Shown: positions 1 through 12,990 of the stretch, in pieces
How the letters are laid out: each line of letters opens with the position of its first letter
How positions within the stretch are numbered: the first letter of the stretch is position 1
NCBI GenBank assembly: GCA_013398275.1
Contig: VZSE01014931.1
Span: 496,001 to 560,000 of the forward strand
Length of the DNA stretch: 64,000 bases
Direction of reading: 5' to 3'
Source of the DNA: Promerops cafer
Taxonomy: Eukaryota; Chordata; Aves; Passeriformes; Nectariniidae
Program-made: the position numbers and the translations under genes
Notes under the pieces: model-generated
The model's database searches: none
Seen by the model: the letters and a program-made list of their open reading frames with translations, nothing else
Told to the model about the DNA's origin: nothing

Positions 1-2162
1 CTGAAAAAGAAGTCCTATCAAGAAGTCACAGCAGTGACATCCTTCTTGGCAGAGATATGATGAAAGCCAGTAGCTGAGATTTGGATCTTTCCTTCCCGGC
101 AAAATGAAGCTGTCCTTTCTTGGAGATGAAGAAAAGGCTACTGCTTAAGGCATGAGGCAAAAGTTATGAGGGACAAGAGGTTTCCAGGATAATAGCAGTA
201 AAAGCATGGATGAAATGAAGTGAGGGAAGCAGTTGGGAATGTGTCACTGAAAGCAAGCAGGTAGATGTGTGGGACACAGGACGAACTGGAGAAGTAGACC
301 TGAAAATAATGAGGGAGAAAACTGCTGTTCATTATGGTTTCTGCTACATTCAGGGAAATAGGGCTTGACACCGGACTTCTTTGGAAATAATAAGGATTAT
401 GCCAGTGAACTGACCCAATTCAATTCCAGGACTGGAGTTCTCCATCTGTGAATACTACTTAATTGCTCAATGCAAAGGAACAGCAGTGCCAAGGCCACCA
501 CTAAGGTCTCAGTCTCAGTTCCATTGCCTTGATCTCTGGTCTCCTGACAGAGACTCATGGTATTGAAACAGCTGTGCTTGAGTTTCATGTATGAACCACA
601 GTCTGCCCTTTGCAGACTTGTAGAATAGTGTGTTTGGTACCCAGAATGGCAGGCATGATGAAGAAATCTCTGCCTACCAGATTTTATTTTTTCTCTATTC
701 TTCTCTCTCAGGAAAAATCTTGCTTTTTCATTCCATGGTGGCATGGGTTATGCCATACTGTAATCTTTTGAGACTACAGGGCATACTGCAGAGGAATCTG
801 GAGAATGAAACTTATGATTTAAAGCAGTGTACTACAAGCTTCTCACATGGGGAGAGAGACATGAGCTTGAGGGCTTTCCCTGTTTCTCTGAGGTCTCCAA
901 AAGTTTTTCACAGCAGCCTCTGGTGAAAGAAACTCCAAATCTTTCTACTGAAGAAGGACTTCACCGGTTCTTTTATAGTGTGGACTAGACAAGGAGAGTT
1001 GTCACACCAGTCCTCCCATCACTTGTGCCTTTCCCACCACTACTGCCAGCACTCAGTTTAGCACTAAACCAGATACCTGCCCATATAAACCAGAACACCT
1101 CTTTAGAACTATGTACACAGGTGGGGAATGAAGAACCAATGTCTGTGACCCTCCCTAAGGGGTCTGTAAAGGCACAGCCATGAATCTAGACAAGGACTGG
1201 TCTGAACTGGGACAAAACGTTTAGTGCTGCGTTGAGCCATACAGGAAATAACACAATCGGGGTTGGAACACAGCTTCAAGGCAAGGAGTAAAATGAGATC
1301 CCCACTCCACAGTGTGATTTGTTCAGCCCTTAATTTCATCTTTGTGGCCTCTTTCCTGCTCCTGGTGGCCAAGAAGCCTCAGTGGAACCACACAGGATGT
1401 GCATCTAATCTGCTGTATATGGAATTTTTGTGCTAGCAATAGTGCTGAAAGTTGGCCTTTCTAACAAGAAATCACCAGCCATACGAGCTCTTAAAAGCAT
1501 GGCTAGGAAGCCAAACCTGGGGATGATGGCCAAGTGTTGCAATATTCAGATTTGGGTTCAAGATCTGAGCCCAACCCTCTCTATTTCCAGATCAGAGCAC
1601 TGGGTTCTGGTAGCAGGATTCCTATGCTGCACACGAGGCTGGAGCACTGTAGCAGAATCCAGAAGTAAAAGGTTTATTACAGAGCAACCAATCGGTATCT
1701 TAAACTCACTAACACCAGCCTGGCCTGAACTACTTCTTTACTAACTTAAATAATTGCATCCTGCTAGCCTTTGATGCCAGAAAGAAGGAGACTGCATCTT
1801 TAAATAGAAGAGAAAATGATAGGGGTGAGGTGATCTGATTAGTCTGTAAGATGAGCGGAAATTAGTTATTTTCATCCTTAATCACCCACAGGATGGGCCA
1901 ATTATCGAGCTGTTAGAGACCTATTAGATGGTTGGGAACTCACCCTTCCTCACCTTCCTCCCATAACCCGGCATGAAATTATTGAAGTCACTCAATTTCA
2001 CTCTCATTGAAACCCATGAAGAGGGATCTCACAGCCAAGCATGGGGTGGTTTCAGAGGCCTTTTTCTAATGACGGGCGGCACTCCGGCTTCCAGCAATTG
2101 GTTTATCGATTTTACCCAAACCACCTCCCTGAAAATGCAACCTGCACTTTTGCAGGAACAAT
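1..2162. other. Unique non-coding DNA, no gene seen
   Basis: Short overlapping open frames occur on both strands, with no protein family, splice-bounded frame or repeat that I can name. Around 1660-1690 an A-rich phrase with two TTTATTA-like runs resembles the polyadenylation part of an LTR, but no second LTR or LTR ends (TG...CA) could be found, so I do not call an element. Confidence 0.6.
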
Positions 2163-2210
2163 TCTATCTATATGTTTGTCTGTCAGCCTACCTACTTGTC
2201 TATCTATCCT
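2163..2210. repeat. Degenerate TCTA/TCTG microsatellite
   Basis: The stretch is built from TCTA, TGTC and CCTA-type tetramers in imperfect tandem. It is a decayed tetranucleotide repeat, and its interruptions suggest it is old and stable in length. Confidence 0.55.
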
Positions 2211-2676
2211 CGTTTGACTAATCTGAGAGAGACAAACAAACTTTTAACAGCTGCCTGTCTAATCAATGCAGCATGTTTATCCACTCTTGAACAAACCTTC
2301 ATTTTGCATGTGTATTTGCCAATGTATTCAACGAGTGCTGCTTATGAAGAGTTGCATCCTGTGGATTCCCCACTAATTGGATTTCCTAAGTGTGTCTGTC
2401 ACTTGGTATTGCTGTGGTAAAAGGTGATGGGTCAGATCCATTCACATAGCATCAGTCTCCTCTTTCCCTACCTCTGGCTGGGTAAGAGTAATTAACAAAC
2501 TGAAGAAGGCACACAGAAGCTTTGGAAGAGGGAATCAATAATTTGAGGCAGGAGGAAGAGTGAAATTACGGTTAGTTTTTTTGAGTTAAATTTGAGGTCC
2601 CACTGTTAGGAAAAAAAAATTTACATGGTGGGGTAAGAGTTGAAATAATTTTTTTCCCATCATACTCACAGAAAGT
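2211..2676. other. Unique non-coding DNA
   Basis: No gene is visible. Near 2427 the words GGGTCAGATCC followed by a pyrimidine-rich phrase recall tRNA-derived amniote SINE remnants, but the match is too short to call. Confidence 0.5.
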
Positions 2677-2817
2677 TCCATGCCCCATACCTGGAAGTGT
2701 TCAAGGGCAAGCTGGATGGGGGCCTGAGCAACTTAGTCTAGTGGAAGGTAGCAGAGGGGTTGGAACTAGGTAATCTTTAAGGTCCCTTCCAAAACACACC
2801 ATTCTATGAATTTATGA
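2677..2817 (+). mobile_element. CR1 LINE 3' end, 5'-truncated
   Basis: The segment follows the avian CR1 3' tail in order: CCCCATACCTGGAAGTGTTC, a GGCAAGCTGGATGG box, TGAGCAACTTAGTCTAGTGG, GGGGTTGGAACTAGG, CTTTAAGGTCCCTTCC and the terminal ATTCTATGA-type octamer. A block of about 20 bases normally found after TCTAGTGGAAGGT is missing. No coding capacity remains. It is a dead copy, as expected for CR1, which is usually severely 5'-truncated on insertion. Confidence 0.9.
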
Positions 2818-5800
2818 CAGAGCTGACTGCAGAGTACTGAAAGCTGTGGCTCCATCCTTGCCCTTGCATAGCCACCCGTATTTCAGCACCTTTAGCAGAC
2901 TGTTGTGCAGAACCAGAGGCAGAGGATGTAGTTGTATGCTCCTGTGCCTAATGTTTGACTGCATGTGTGCCACGCCTCTGTCTGGGGGTTGCAAACTCTG
3001 CTCCTGCTTGGAGTCCTGTGTTGCTATATGGTGTAAGGGGCTGGAATTTTGAAAGTCACCAGAGGTGACAGGATGCTTTAATTTTCCTTGGTGCAGTTTT
3101 GAGTAGAAGCTGGAATCCTGCATGCTGGCTACCTAAACATTTCTGAAAATACCCAAATGTGTCTAGCTGCATCTTTTACCTTTTCAGATGCAAGCCCACA
3201 TTGCTTCACATAACAAATGTGTTTATTGAATACAGTCTGCAAACTTTTGCCACTGGCTGACCTTTGCCATAGTAGTTGTCAGAAAAAAACCTCTGAATTG
3301 CTGACCTAATAGCTCAGTTCAGTTGTGTAAATTTAGCTGCCTTTTCCCCTGCTAAAGATGCACATGGGTATCTGAAACTGCTGCAGATTACTAAAGACCA
3401 GCAGGATACCTGTGCCCTTCCAGAGTAGTAGCTTTAGGTCATGTGGGAATTGTCCCATGGCTCTAGATGACTGTGTTTAAGCAACTGAATTGGGCCTCCT
3501 AAACTCTAGGGAAAGAAAGAGTGAAAGAAGGGCTTCTGTGCTGTCAGCACTGTGGCAGACAATCTGGTGGCTTCTCTTGCAAGTCTCCCCCTCCACTGCA
3601 AGAGTGCATCAGCATTCTTCTGAAAACTGGCAGCAGTGTGCCCTGGGAGACAGAAAAGTAGCTAGAAAGATTTAAGAGATTATGCCAAAAGGAAGCTTCT
3701 GATTCTTTTTAGAAATAAGATGATTTGCCCTAGTCTAATTCAGAGTGCATATCCCTTTCTGGATCCAGTTGGAGCAATGGAAGAGGTTGCCTACCCTTTT
3801 ATAGACAGCTATGCCACACAGATGTTAGTGTGAGGAGTTTGCCAATGCAGTGCCCATCAAAATGACCCCACTCAGCTCTAATCTGCTTTATTTTAACTGC
3901 TGTGGGTCAGGGAATGATCACATAAGCAATTTCCCTGGCAGGTCTGAGAGGGTGGCACCTTCCCCTGTGATTTGGTAACAGGCAGCTTTGCAGGCCCTGC
4001 AGACAGTAGCCCCAGCAGACATCTGGTCTGTCTTACACCTTCAGTCACCAGATGATAGCTCAGTGACTCATGAAGAGTGCAGCCTCTGTCTTTTGTAGAC
4101 CTTGGGAGAAATGCTCATGTTATATGCGATGAAAACGAAATCAAGAGGAGTGCGTGGGATTTGTCATTTTTAGTTCAATGGGCAAAAAAGACCTTGGGCA
4201 TATTGTTCATGCAACGTATCTCATCAGCTTAATAGCCGGTGTAAGAGCTACTGATAAGGGTAGATTTGATACAAGAATCTGGGTATTCCTGGACCCTCTA
4301 CCTGAGACCATGGTCCTGCTGTTACTGCAAATATTATTTGAGGTTTGGGATATTTAAGGAATGAAACTTAATTTCACCTTTAGCAGCCTTTGGGCAGGTT
4401 TTGGTCCTAATCATACCAATGCCTTCTGAAGGACTGTGGACTGTCTTCTGAGTTGTGCCTGTATAATTAAGATGAGAATGATCCCCTTTCTGCCTGCTGC
4501 ATCTTATCTGTGGAAGGGAGAGGGACAGATCACTCTTGACTACTTCCACTACCTTTGCTTACACTTTAATTTAAATCTTCTGTTTGTTTGCAAAACATAT
4601 CCCACTCTGGATTTGCAAGAGGTTTCATGGACACATGCAGAAGCATCACAGTAGGTGTTTATGGACACAATAGAGAAGACTAGGCTTATCTAAACCAGTC
4701 TTCTGTTTTGGAGTGTTTTCAAGCTGTTTCGTACAGCTCTGCCTTTTCTTTAGGTAACTAACATAGTGGGGTAGCTAATGTGCTGCAAATACTGCATTGG
4801 GCAAGGAAGCACAGGGCTAATTTTAATGATATGCTACCATCTGTAGAAACAATTTAGGTACTATGGTTTTGGGTAGCCTGTAAGGACCTGATAAATGCTG
4901 TTGCTGTATGCTGGAAGTTATTTGATTGAACTGGCTGTTGCTGTTGCCTCAGCTCCTCAGCTGTTAGTTATCTTTCTTCTTGTGACATAGCCCTGCTTGG
5001 CAGGCACTTCCTACCCCTCCTCACTCCTGTCCTCTGGGCAGGATCTGTGAGCCTCCATCTCCATACTTATTTCAGCTGGCAGGTCCTCCTCACCCTCCCA
5101 CCCGATCCCAACTGGACTAGACCCACAGGCATAAAAAATCATACTTTTCTAGCTCCCTGCTTCTGGGTTTAGCCCCCACCAGCTTCGGTTTCCTTTCTTA
5201 GATTTGCCCCAGTTGAAGGGCAGCATATCCTTGACCCAGACAAAACAGATGGCATCTCCCTATGTAACATTCAGGCACGAATTTCTCACACAGGCTGAAG
5301 GAAAGGGCTCAGACAGGTCTGTTCCCCCTCATTAGCTTTGTCTGACATCATGCTCCAAGTCATGGGGCCCAGGAATGGTTGTGTGGCTGTGCAGAACCGT
5401 GCCCCTATCCATTTCTCTCCTGGATGTGGCTCTGGCAACACTCATGTCTGCCTTTGTCTGCCCTTATATACAGATCCCATGAGGCTGGGCCTTCTCAGAT
5501 CCACAATTTAATCACAGAAAGCTGACATGATGCTGAAAGTGATTTGTTGTGGCCATGCTGGCTGTTAAGTCATTGCCAGCAATTGCATCCAAACTCCATA
5601 AATTGCTAGCATGGACTGGTGATGGGAAAGTATCATGGCTGTCATTTCAGCACCCGCACAGCTTCTCACCCCAGCCAAGACTTTGTGCTGCGGATCTAAT
5701 GGGCTTCAAATCCTGTACAACCAAATTCTCCACTAGTATCCCTTCATTGGGTTGCACAATGGAAAATTTTGCCTCCTGTTCTTAATGAGAAAATAGCCTT

Positions 5801-6929
5801 AAAAGAAAGAGTCTTTTGGGGGGAAAAGGTGGAATTGTGATTTGAAGTATAAAAAAACAGACGGGTGTCATCCAAAACAATTCACCGTTACAGAAAAGAC
5901 GAGCTGGAACAAAGGAGACTACCATCCTGCTCCCCAGCCCCAAAAAGTCTGAGAAGGAAAGCGTTCATAACTCAGAGCTTGTGTTTGTTTTAGAGTAATC
6001 TGGGATTTACCAAACTTATTACAGCTTTAGTGCACAGCAGCAGTTTCAGCAGCAAGGGCATGAAAAATCCAGGCAAATAGAATGTGTCAGTCTGGAGTGG
6101 TAAGAACCATCAGACTTATCTATTTTTAATTTATATTTATTTTTTAAGAACTAGCCGGAAAAAAACCCCATATTTTTAGTAAACCCTTGCCCCCTTCCCC
6201 AGTAAAACATGGCTTTGGACAGTACATATCACAGAAACTTTGACAAACAGAAATCTGGGTACAAGCTCATTTCTATGTAATGGGAGTATTTTGACATTGC
6301 TTTCAAACCCATCTCATTCTGTGATCCTGGGCAGTCGGGTCATGTTCTAAAGCCCACTACAGAGGGCCTTGCAATTTTTATCCATGAAATATGGATAGGG
6401 CCAGAGTATGTGATCAGGTATTTGTACTCTACTACACCAGGAATTTTACTTGAGAAAGATTTGCACCATCAGAGCTGTTCCCTCTAGAATAATTAGGAGG
6501 AAAATGTTCTCCATGAAGAAAATTTATCTCTGACTGTCATGGGAGATGTTCTCTGAAGAAAGTTGGAGGAAGATAGATGCTTGGCTGAACATCACTGAGA
6601 TTTTTCAGGCGTGCATGGTTTCAGGTGAATTTAGTGTTGTGAAAAGGGCCAAATGGAGGAATGTGAAGACTGATTGGTCTGATACTACCTCCTTCTAAAT
6701 TTTATATGAGTAAACTTTCCTTTATCCAGACCTAGCCCTACCAAGAGGCTTTTTCCTCCTCATCTTGGATTTTGTGCTCAGGAAAAACTTCTGCCCTTCC
6801 AACTCCTTCTCAGTCCTGCAAAAATTAGGACGGTGTAACGGCATTGACTTCAGTAGGGTTGCTCATGTCTGGCACTTGACTTTAGTGAGAGATGATGTAG
6901 ATCTCCTGAGCAGAGCAGGAGATCAAAGG
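2818..6929. other. Unique non-coding DNA, no gene seen
   Basis: About 4.1 kb with no recognisable gene. AT-rich patches near 6120-6180 contain TTTATATTTATTTTT-like runs. The phrase near 3160-3190 is a good pyrimidine tract plus CAG but no donor follows in an open frame. Around 6840 the words GCATTGACTTCAGTAGGGTTG resemble a dispersed ancestral amniote repeat seen in many birds and reptiles, too short to classify. Confidence 0.55.
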
Positions 6930-7035
6930 TCAACAGACTTGGCCTGGATCCCTGATTTCATCACTGAACCACAACATGATCTTGGATGAGGACTGTGTCA
7001 TCTCCATTATTTACTTCCTACATCTGTATTTAATG
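6930..7035 (+). mobile_element. MIR/CORE-SINE-like remnant
   Basis: The order of words (a nucleotide run resembling gaCCTtgGACaagTCAC, then a pyrimidine-rich CTCCATTATTTACTTCC, then CATCTGTATTTAATGG) fits the tRNA-related 3' half of MIR-type SINEs, where TGACCTTGGGCAAGTCAC is followed by CTCAGTTTCC and CATCTGTAAAATGG. The copy is heavily diverged and partial, so chance similarity is possible. Confidence 0.35.
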
Positions 7036-10000
7036 GCCCTTACCCATGGCCAAACAGCCCTTGAAGTGTTGTCCACCACCAGTGTACTAAATCTTCTTTA
7101 TGGAACACCAGGTGGTACCTAAACCCATGGAGGTGTTTTATTAGCTGTGGATGAACTTGTTCACCCGTTGTGTTCCTCACGGTGGTTCCTGTGAGTGGCT
7201 CAGTGTCCGAGCAATCTGCTTCCATTCTGGTGTCCAGAAAGAAGAAGGCCACAGACCCTTCTGTCTCACCCCTGAGCACAGCATCACTGCTGCCACAGAA
7301 GGTGTCTCAGACTGCTATTCCACCTGGTCATTTCCCCAAATGTCTGTCTTCCCCCAAATCTTTAATCAGTTTTTAGTATTCTCTCCTTCTCTCAGCATTT
7401 TCCCCCCTATTTTTGTAGAGCTTCCTTTTCTTAATACAGCATTAAAAGGAAGGATAAAAAAAGAAACAAACAATGTGTCAGAGCAGAAACATGTGTGTCC
7501 TCTCCCTTCCCTGTGCTCTGAGAAGTTGATTTCTTGACATCCAGTCCTTTTGGGTGACCTATGGAACCATGCCAGAGACCTGTGCCCACTGATTTGTACC
7601 TCTTCTTCATTAGCTTGACTCCCTGGTCAATGGAACAGGAAAGAGGGAGTTGATGTTGCTGGATCTATTCAAGATCCAGGCACATGAGGATCTCTCACAC
7701 TCAAGCTGTGGGGAACCAGCCTGGAAAAGCAACAAAAGAGCAGGGCAGGACAAGCAGTCTGGGTCAAGTGCCTTGTAGCCCAGACAAACCTACTCTGACA
7801 AACCTTTTTTGAGGTTGCAGGTCACCACAGGAAGGAAGACCCCTCCTATCACTGTGTAAGACAGGGCCTTGCTGGCCCTGTTTAGCAGCCTGATTTCATT
7901 TTATAAAGAACATCCTATTCACACACAGACAATCTAAAGCCTCCTGCTTGTTTCTTAATCTGTGTTCTGTACTTCAGCCTGTTACTGTAATTCGTGTTCT
8001 CTGTGCCATCCCTCTCCCCTCACCTTCCCAGAGTAAAGCCTTAATCCACCCACATTTTCGCCTTCCTGGAAAGCCCTTCCACCTCAAAACTCATGCCCAA
8101 TAACCTCCTTAAGCTCTTTTTTAAGCTTCCTTACCTAATCCTCCAAGTTAGATGTTCCTCTTAAAAGGTTCACACATGTAGATGACATCTTTTACCATGG
8201 GGAGGCAAAGCTCCTTCCAATTCCTTCTGCCACCTGTTCCTGGGGGATTTATATATCTTAAAAAGGCCAGATTTCTGATGCTGGAAGTCTGGGGTCCTAA
8301 TCCCTACTGTCTACAGACATTGCAGTTTAGTTACTGGATTTTGAACAGTAGTACAACATAACGTTTTTGTCACTGATGTACTAATGCTGTGTCCCTCCTT
8401 CAGCCTAGGAAATGGGCCTAAGAGTTAAACCACATGTTTAGGCCATTGCAGTTTCCACTGAGAACTTGGATTCTTAGCTTTATGTGGGTATCAATAGGAG
8501 CAAGGCTAATAATTTTTCTATATAGGTATCAGGGATGGGTGTGTGTAAGAAAGTCGGGGGAAGAGGCTGAGCAAAGGTTTAAAAAAATAATTAGCTTTTC
8601 TGCCCTCTCTTGCCAGAGGTGTCAACCCTCTCTATCACAGCCCAGTCACATGAAGAGTTGATTTCTCACCACAATGACAGAGTTGGAAGCAAACAGCAGG
8701 CTGGGGACTAAAAAGTCTAGGTGAGGGCAGAATAAGGCAGCAATATGGTTTTACAGCTGGCCCAAGGTTTGGTTCCACCAGCAGCCCATCTGCTTTGGGA
8801 GATTCTTGCCCCTTTTCCTTTCTTCCAGCTTCCCCTTTCTGCATCTCTGCTTTTACCAGAGTCTATCTTTGCTGTACTGAGTCAACTGGTAGTACAGCTC
8901 CAATATATATAATCAAGAGAGTAGAAATCTCTGGTGCAGTAATGGGACCTTTTAAAATGCAAATAGAAAGCTTTTAACTGGTTCCCATCTAACAGCCCTA
9001 ATTAGCAAGGCTCCTCCTCAATTTAGCAAAGCTGGGATCTGCTGCATCTCACCCTGCACACTGATGTAGATGAGGACTGGAAGTTATTTTCAGTCTTGGG
9101 ATTGCTGCCTTGCACTGTGCCCTGTCACACGGGTGATCTCTCCAGACTGCCAGGGACTGTGGAGAAGAGTGACTTGCTGCTCTGTGTCTTTCCCAGCTCA
9201 GGCTTCTCTCCTGCTGAGATGGAGCGTACAATTTGCTCAGCAGCTGAAGATTCAGCACAGGGCCTTTTGAAGAGTCTCCGTGCAATTAGTATGGCAAATT
9301 GGAGCCTCCCAGGAGGATACACAGCATCACGCTCACCAGCAACAAGATCTCAGCTCCTCCGTACAAAAGGAACCTCATTTAATGTATTAAATATTTAATT
9401 AATGAACTGAAGCTTTAATGAGGGCGTGATGAAGATGCCAAACAAGATACCGGGGCAGGAATATCCTACCCTAGAGATAACAAAAAGTTAGCTACTATTC
9501 TCCCAGTAGTATTTTTTTCATTGGCAACACAACTGCCAGGGGAAACTCTCAGTACCTTTAGGTCTCATTCTGCCTAGGTGAAGGGAATTGCACGGGTGGG
9601 ATGCATCCCAGATGTGGGATGGAAAGCTCCTTTGTTGCCTCTTCTATTGAGCTGGTATAGCAGCTTTGGCTGGGAAAAACAGGAGTGCTGCAGCCTCTCT
9701 GCTGCATGCAGCAGCATAGGAATTGCTAACATAGAGATAATCAGAGGTGGAGTGAAAAATCATGCAGGTAGGCATGCCGTGAAAAGTCAGATTTCTCAGA
9801 CAAGGCAAGGGTTTCACGTTGCAAAGGGTCCTGTTTTTTCCTTGCATTGGATCTACTTGATGCCACTGATGATACGTTTAGTACAAACACTGAAATGCTG
9901 CGGGTGTGGGCCAGGTGTCTTCCCAGAAGTGTTTGGAGTGAACCTCTTATGTCGGGGATTGTTCAACGTGAGAATGTTCATTTCTCCTCCTTCAGATGGG

Positions 10001-10149
10001 ATGTTGCTAAGGTTTTACTTGAGCACTGTCCTTAGTGGGGTCAGGCTCTCCTGTCTGGAGCGATGAGGGCCAAGGGGCAGAGGTACCGAGGGCACAGGGT
10101 CTTCTTCAGGCAGAAGGCACTCAAACAAAAGGCCATAGGGAATTCTGGT
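7036..10149. other. Unique non-coding DNA, no gene seen
   Basis: Open frames here are short or overlap on both strands (for example 9049-9398), which indicates low stop density rather than coding. The 162-codon plus-strand frame at 9578-10066 has no family resemblance and no splice context. An AT-rich segment at 9375-9420 contains ATTAAATATTTAATTAAT, a near-palindrome with homeodomain-type TAATTA cores. Confidence 0.5.
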
Positions 10150-10390
10150 GACGTGACTGAAGGATGCAAGAGCCAAAATAATTCTCACGGTTTCCTCTCC
10201 GTGTGAGAATTGCTTTAGCTGATCAGCCCCTGTTATGGGAACCCTGGGATTTGGAAAGGAATAATAAAAGATTAATCGAGAAACTCCTGAATGAATTCAA
10301 TAAAAATGACATATGGAGTGTGCACCGTGATATTTTTATGATTAGGCTGGCAGATAATTGGAATGAGCAGATTCTGCCCCACGCTTGATC
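10150..10390. other. Candidate conserved non-coding element with a short hairpin
   Basis: The segment is AT-rich, repeat-free and has ordered blocks such as AGCTGATCAGCC, AAAGATTAATCGAG and GATAATTGGAATG, the style of vertebrate non-coding elements with homeodomain sites. A short inverted repeat (10180-10211) opens it. A 61-codon plus-strand frame covers 10203-10388, but it starts inside the hairpin, has no splice sites and no known domain. Conservation cannot be tested here. Confidence 0.25.
10180..10211. repeat. Short perfect inverted repeat
   Basis: AATTCTCAC at 10180-10188 is the exact reverse complement of GTGAGAATT at 10203-10211, with a 14-base loop. Nine-base arms are close to what chance gives in 64 kb, so function is not implied. 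Confidence 0.6.
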
Positions 10391-11135
10391 AGGTCTGGTG
10401 TCTCGGAGATCCTTCTGGTTTCAGTGTTTCTTTACAAAGGAAAAATTAGAGACGAAAAGGGAATGAACAGAAAAGGAGGCAGACCAAATGCTTCTCTGCT
10501 CACTTTAGGAGGAAGCTCTGAAAAAGTTGCTGTTTAAAATGCATTTCAGATTTCAGAATACAATCTTCTATGCCACAGCTTTGTGCTTGATTCTCACAAC
10601 ATCATTAAAACCCAGGGCTGGGCTGGGATCAGGGTTCCTCTGAATTTTCATCCTTTCTCTCCTTGCTTCCAACTGGCAACTGTGAGTAGTCAGTCCCAGC
10701 ATAATGGTTGAAGGGCAAAATTTAATAACCCCCCAGCATCCTCCCCAAACTCTACAGGCTGTTTCTCAAGAACAGCATTTCCAAGCCAGGGCTTCAGCTC
10801 AGAGCTAAGCCCTCCCTTATACTGGGTGTTACAGCACGTTTTGCTTGGACCTCTACGAAGGCTTTGCAGGACACTGTGGCAAAGTGTACCCTCTGCTGCT
10901 CTGCTTTGACAACCCTCTGTCCAGCTTTCCTTATCCCCTCTCTAACACAATGAGTTGGTGTTGATTCAGGGCCCATGACGGCCTCCCTGCTCAGCCATGG
11001 TGGGTCAGCTCTGTATCCTGGCCAATTCCTCTCTCTGGTGCCAGTCACACGCTCATCAGGTTTGCAGAAGAGCATCTTCCTGCCTTCCTCCCTGCTAGTA
11101 TCTGCAAAAGCACCTCTGTGCTCAGCCCTCAAATC

Positions 11136-11220
11136 CTGCCCATGGCAGCAAGGTTTGGAATTAAATTATCTCTAAGGCCCCTTCCAACCCAAACCATTCT
11201 GTGATTCTGTGCTTCTATGA
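11136..11220 (+). mobile_element. CR1 LINE 3' tail, about 85 bases
   Basis: The text matches the CR1 terminus: CCTGCCCATGGCAGCAAGG, TTGGAATTAAATTATCTCTA, AGGCCCCTTCCAACCC, AAACCATTCTGTGATTCTGT and a last TTCTATGA. Only the terminal part remains. The start is set where CR1 similarity begins. Confidence 0.88.
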
Positions 11221-12613
11221 ATGATCTCATTAACTCCTTCTTCCCCATCTGCCTCTAGCCAGCCACTCTCTTCCCTTATATTCAGGTTTTTCTTTAGACA
11301 AAGACTGTATTTTTGTTCTTTGCTTGTTCAGCACCAGGTGGAATGGGACCTTGATCCATACTCAATGGATCAGAGAGTGATGCAGCCTTTGTGATAATAA
11401 GTGATAATAAAATTTATTGACTGGTTCACAGCATGAGGCTGTGATGAAATGATGGAAAGTTATATTGTACCTTTTATCTTAGAAAGACAAAAAGAGAGGG
11501 GGAGATAGGCAAGGACACGTGGATTTAGTTTATCTTTGTTTTGTGTTTTTAATTCAGAGGTGGATGGAGTTCTTCAGGTGTGTTATGGAGACCTACGAAT
11601 ACATACACTCTTTTTACCCTGTGTTAATATCCTGCTACCTTTCCTTTAAGGCCACGTGTGAGGTAACCCTTCTCAGGAAAAGTACTCTGGAAGATCTCAT
11701 TTTACCCATTTGGGATATTCCTAGGTACTGTGCCTTGCTTTTTGTTAGATACAGAGCCAGCCCCTGGATGACATGTCCATGTTGGAGCCAGGGGCGTGAT
11801 TTCAGGATGAATAGAAATAAGCACCCTCTCTGAACTGAAGTTGTGGTGAACTTCATGAATACTAAAGTGGGCCAACACTTTATTTACACGGCTTCTCAGA
11901 TGAACTTATAGAAGCCTGTTTTAACTTCATTGTTACCCATAGCAGCAGCATGTGAGGTCAAGTTACCTCATGGACGTCCTTGCTTCCTGCAATTTACCCT
12001 GCAGTATAATTGCAGTGAAGATGTTGCCCATGTGAAAGACCAGAGGACACTTTACTAAGGCTTTTATCTTTCACGTCTTCACTGGGCATGAGTTTTCCCA
12101 TGGAAATGATTCTCCAAGGGAAAACACCATTTTCTTTACTATCGTAAATAAAATACAGCAACTTTTGACAGCTTTGAAATGTTAGACTCTGAACAGAATG
12201 TTTTGACTTGGATTGGTTCAAACATTTGCACTTGCTGAAATGAATCAAAGCATTTTGCTGTACATTTATTTGAAATCAGGTGGTGCCTGCCCACAGGGCT
12301 GCAGTGCCTCATGGGAGATGTAGTTTGGATGCATTGTACCTGTGGCTCTCATGGATTTATCTGCTTGTCTGAGACACATTTCCAACAATATACTGCAGAT
12401 CTGCACTGACTGGGCTGAATAGTGCAGGGTGAAAGTCAGAGAGCAACCAGGTATTGTGACAGATCAGTTCCAGCACAGGCAGAAACAAGGCTGTGAAACA
12501 TTCAGTATAACATCCCCAGATGAAATGTTTGGTTTCAAGGAATGCCAAAAGACATTTTTTTTTTGATTGGAGAAGTGGAAAAATTTCTGTATTTCCAGTT
12601 GTGGGTTTGATTA
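11221..12613. other. Unique non-coding DNA, no gene seen
   Basis: No gene is recognised. A perfect 10-base tandem duplication (GTGATAATAA) lies at 11391-11410. T-rich runs begin near 12556. Confidence 0.55.
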
Positions 12614-12662
12614 TTTTTTTGTTTGGTTGGTTTTTTGTTTGATTGTTTGTTTTTTTAAAAAT
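12614..12662. repeat. T-rich low-complexity tract (TTTG/TTGG units)
   Basis: Runs of T are broken by GTTTGG, GGTTGG and GATTG. Such (T)n/(GTTT)n tracts are common in bird introns and could be a decayed poly(A) tail on the minus strand, but no element body adjoins it. Confidence 0.6.
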
Positions 12663-12699
12663 TTATTCCTTTGGAAAAGTATGTGTTAATTAAGCTTTT

Positions 12700-12990
12700 C
12701 ATTCTGACAAATTATGATGTTTTTCATGGGCTGGACCACCCAGCTCTATTCTCACTTAACGTGAGAGTTCAGTCTCGCAGCAGGTGTAATGGGATTGATT
12801 CAGTCTCAGCCACTCCAGCAGTGGAGTTAACCCAATGATTAGTGACACGATTAATGAATTTTACCCTTGTTGCATGAAAAGACGTGTTTATTTGTAATTT
12901 TATTTGTATTAGGCTTTTTTTCATTCTGAGAAATAATTTTTTCATCGGAATTTGAAAATCATTTGTGATGGATGGAGAAAAGACCTACTT
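12700..12990. promoter_or_regulatory. Candidate conserved non-coding element
   Basis: The stretch is AT-rich and repeat-free, with several developmental transcription-factor-like words: GATTAATGAATTTT, TTGATTCAG, GTTAACCC and CAAATTATGATG. There is no frame with splice sites. The call rests on composition and motif style only. Confidence 0.22.

Noticed and set aside
1650..1700. LTR-like polyadenylation phrase
   Set aside because: No LTR ends, no paired LTR and no retroviral coding trace nearby.
9578..10066. 162-codon plus-strand frame
   Set aside because: No family resemblance, Cys/Leu-rich chance-like composition and an opposing minus-strand frame over the same bases.
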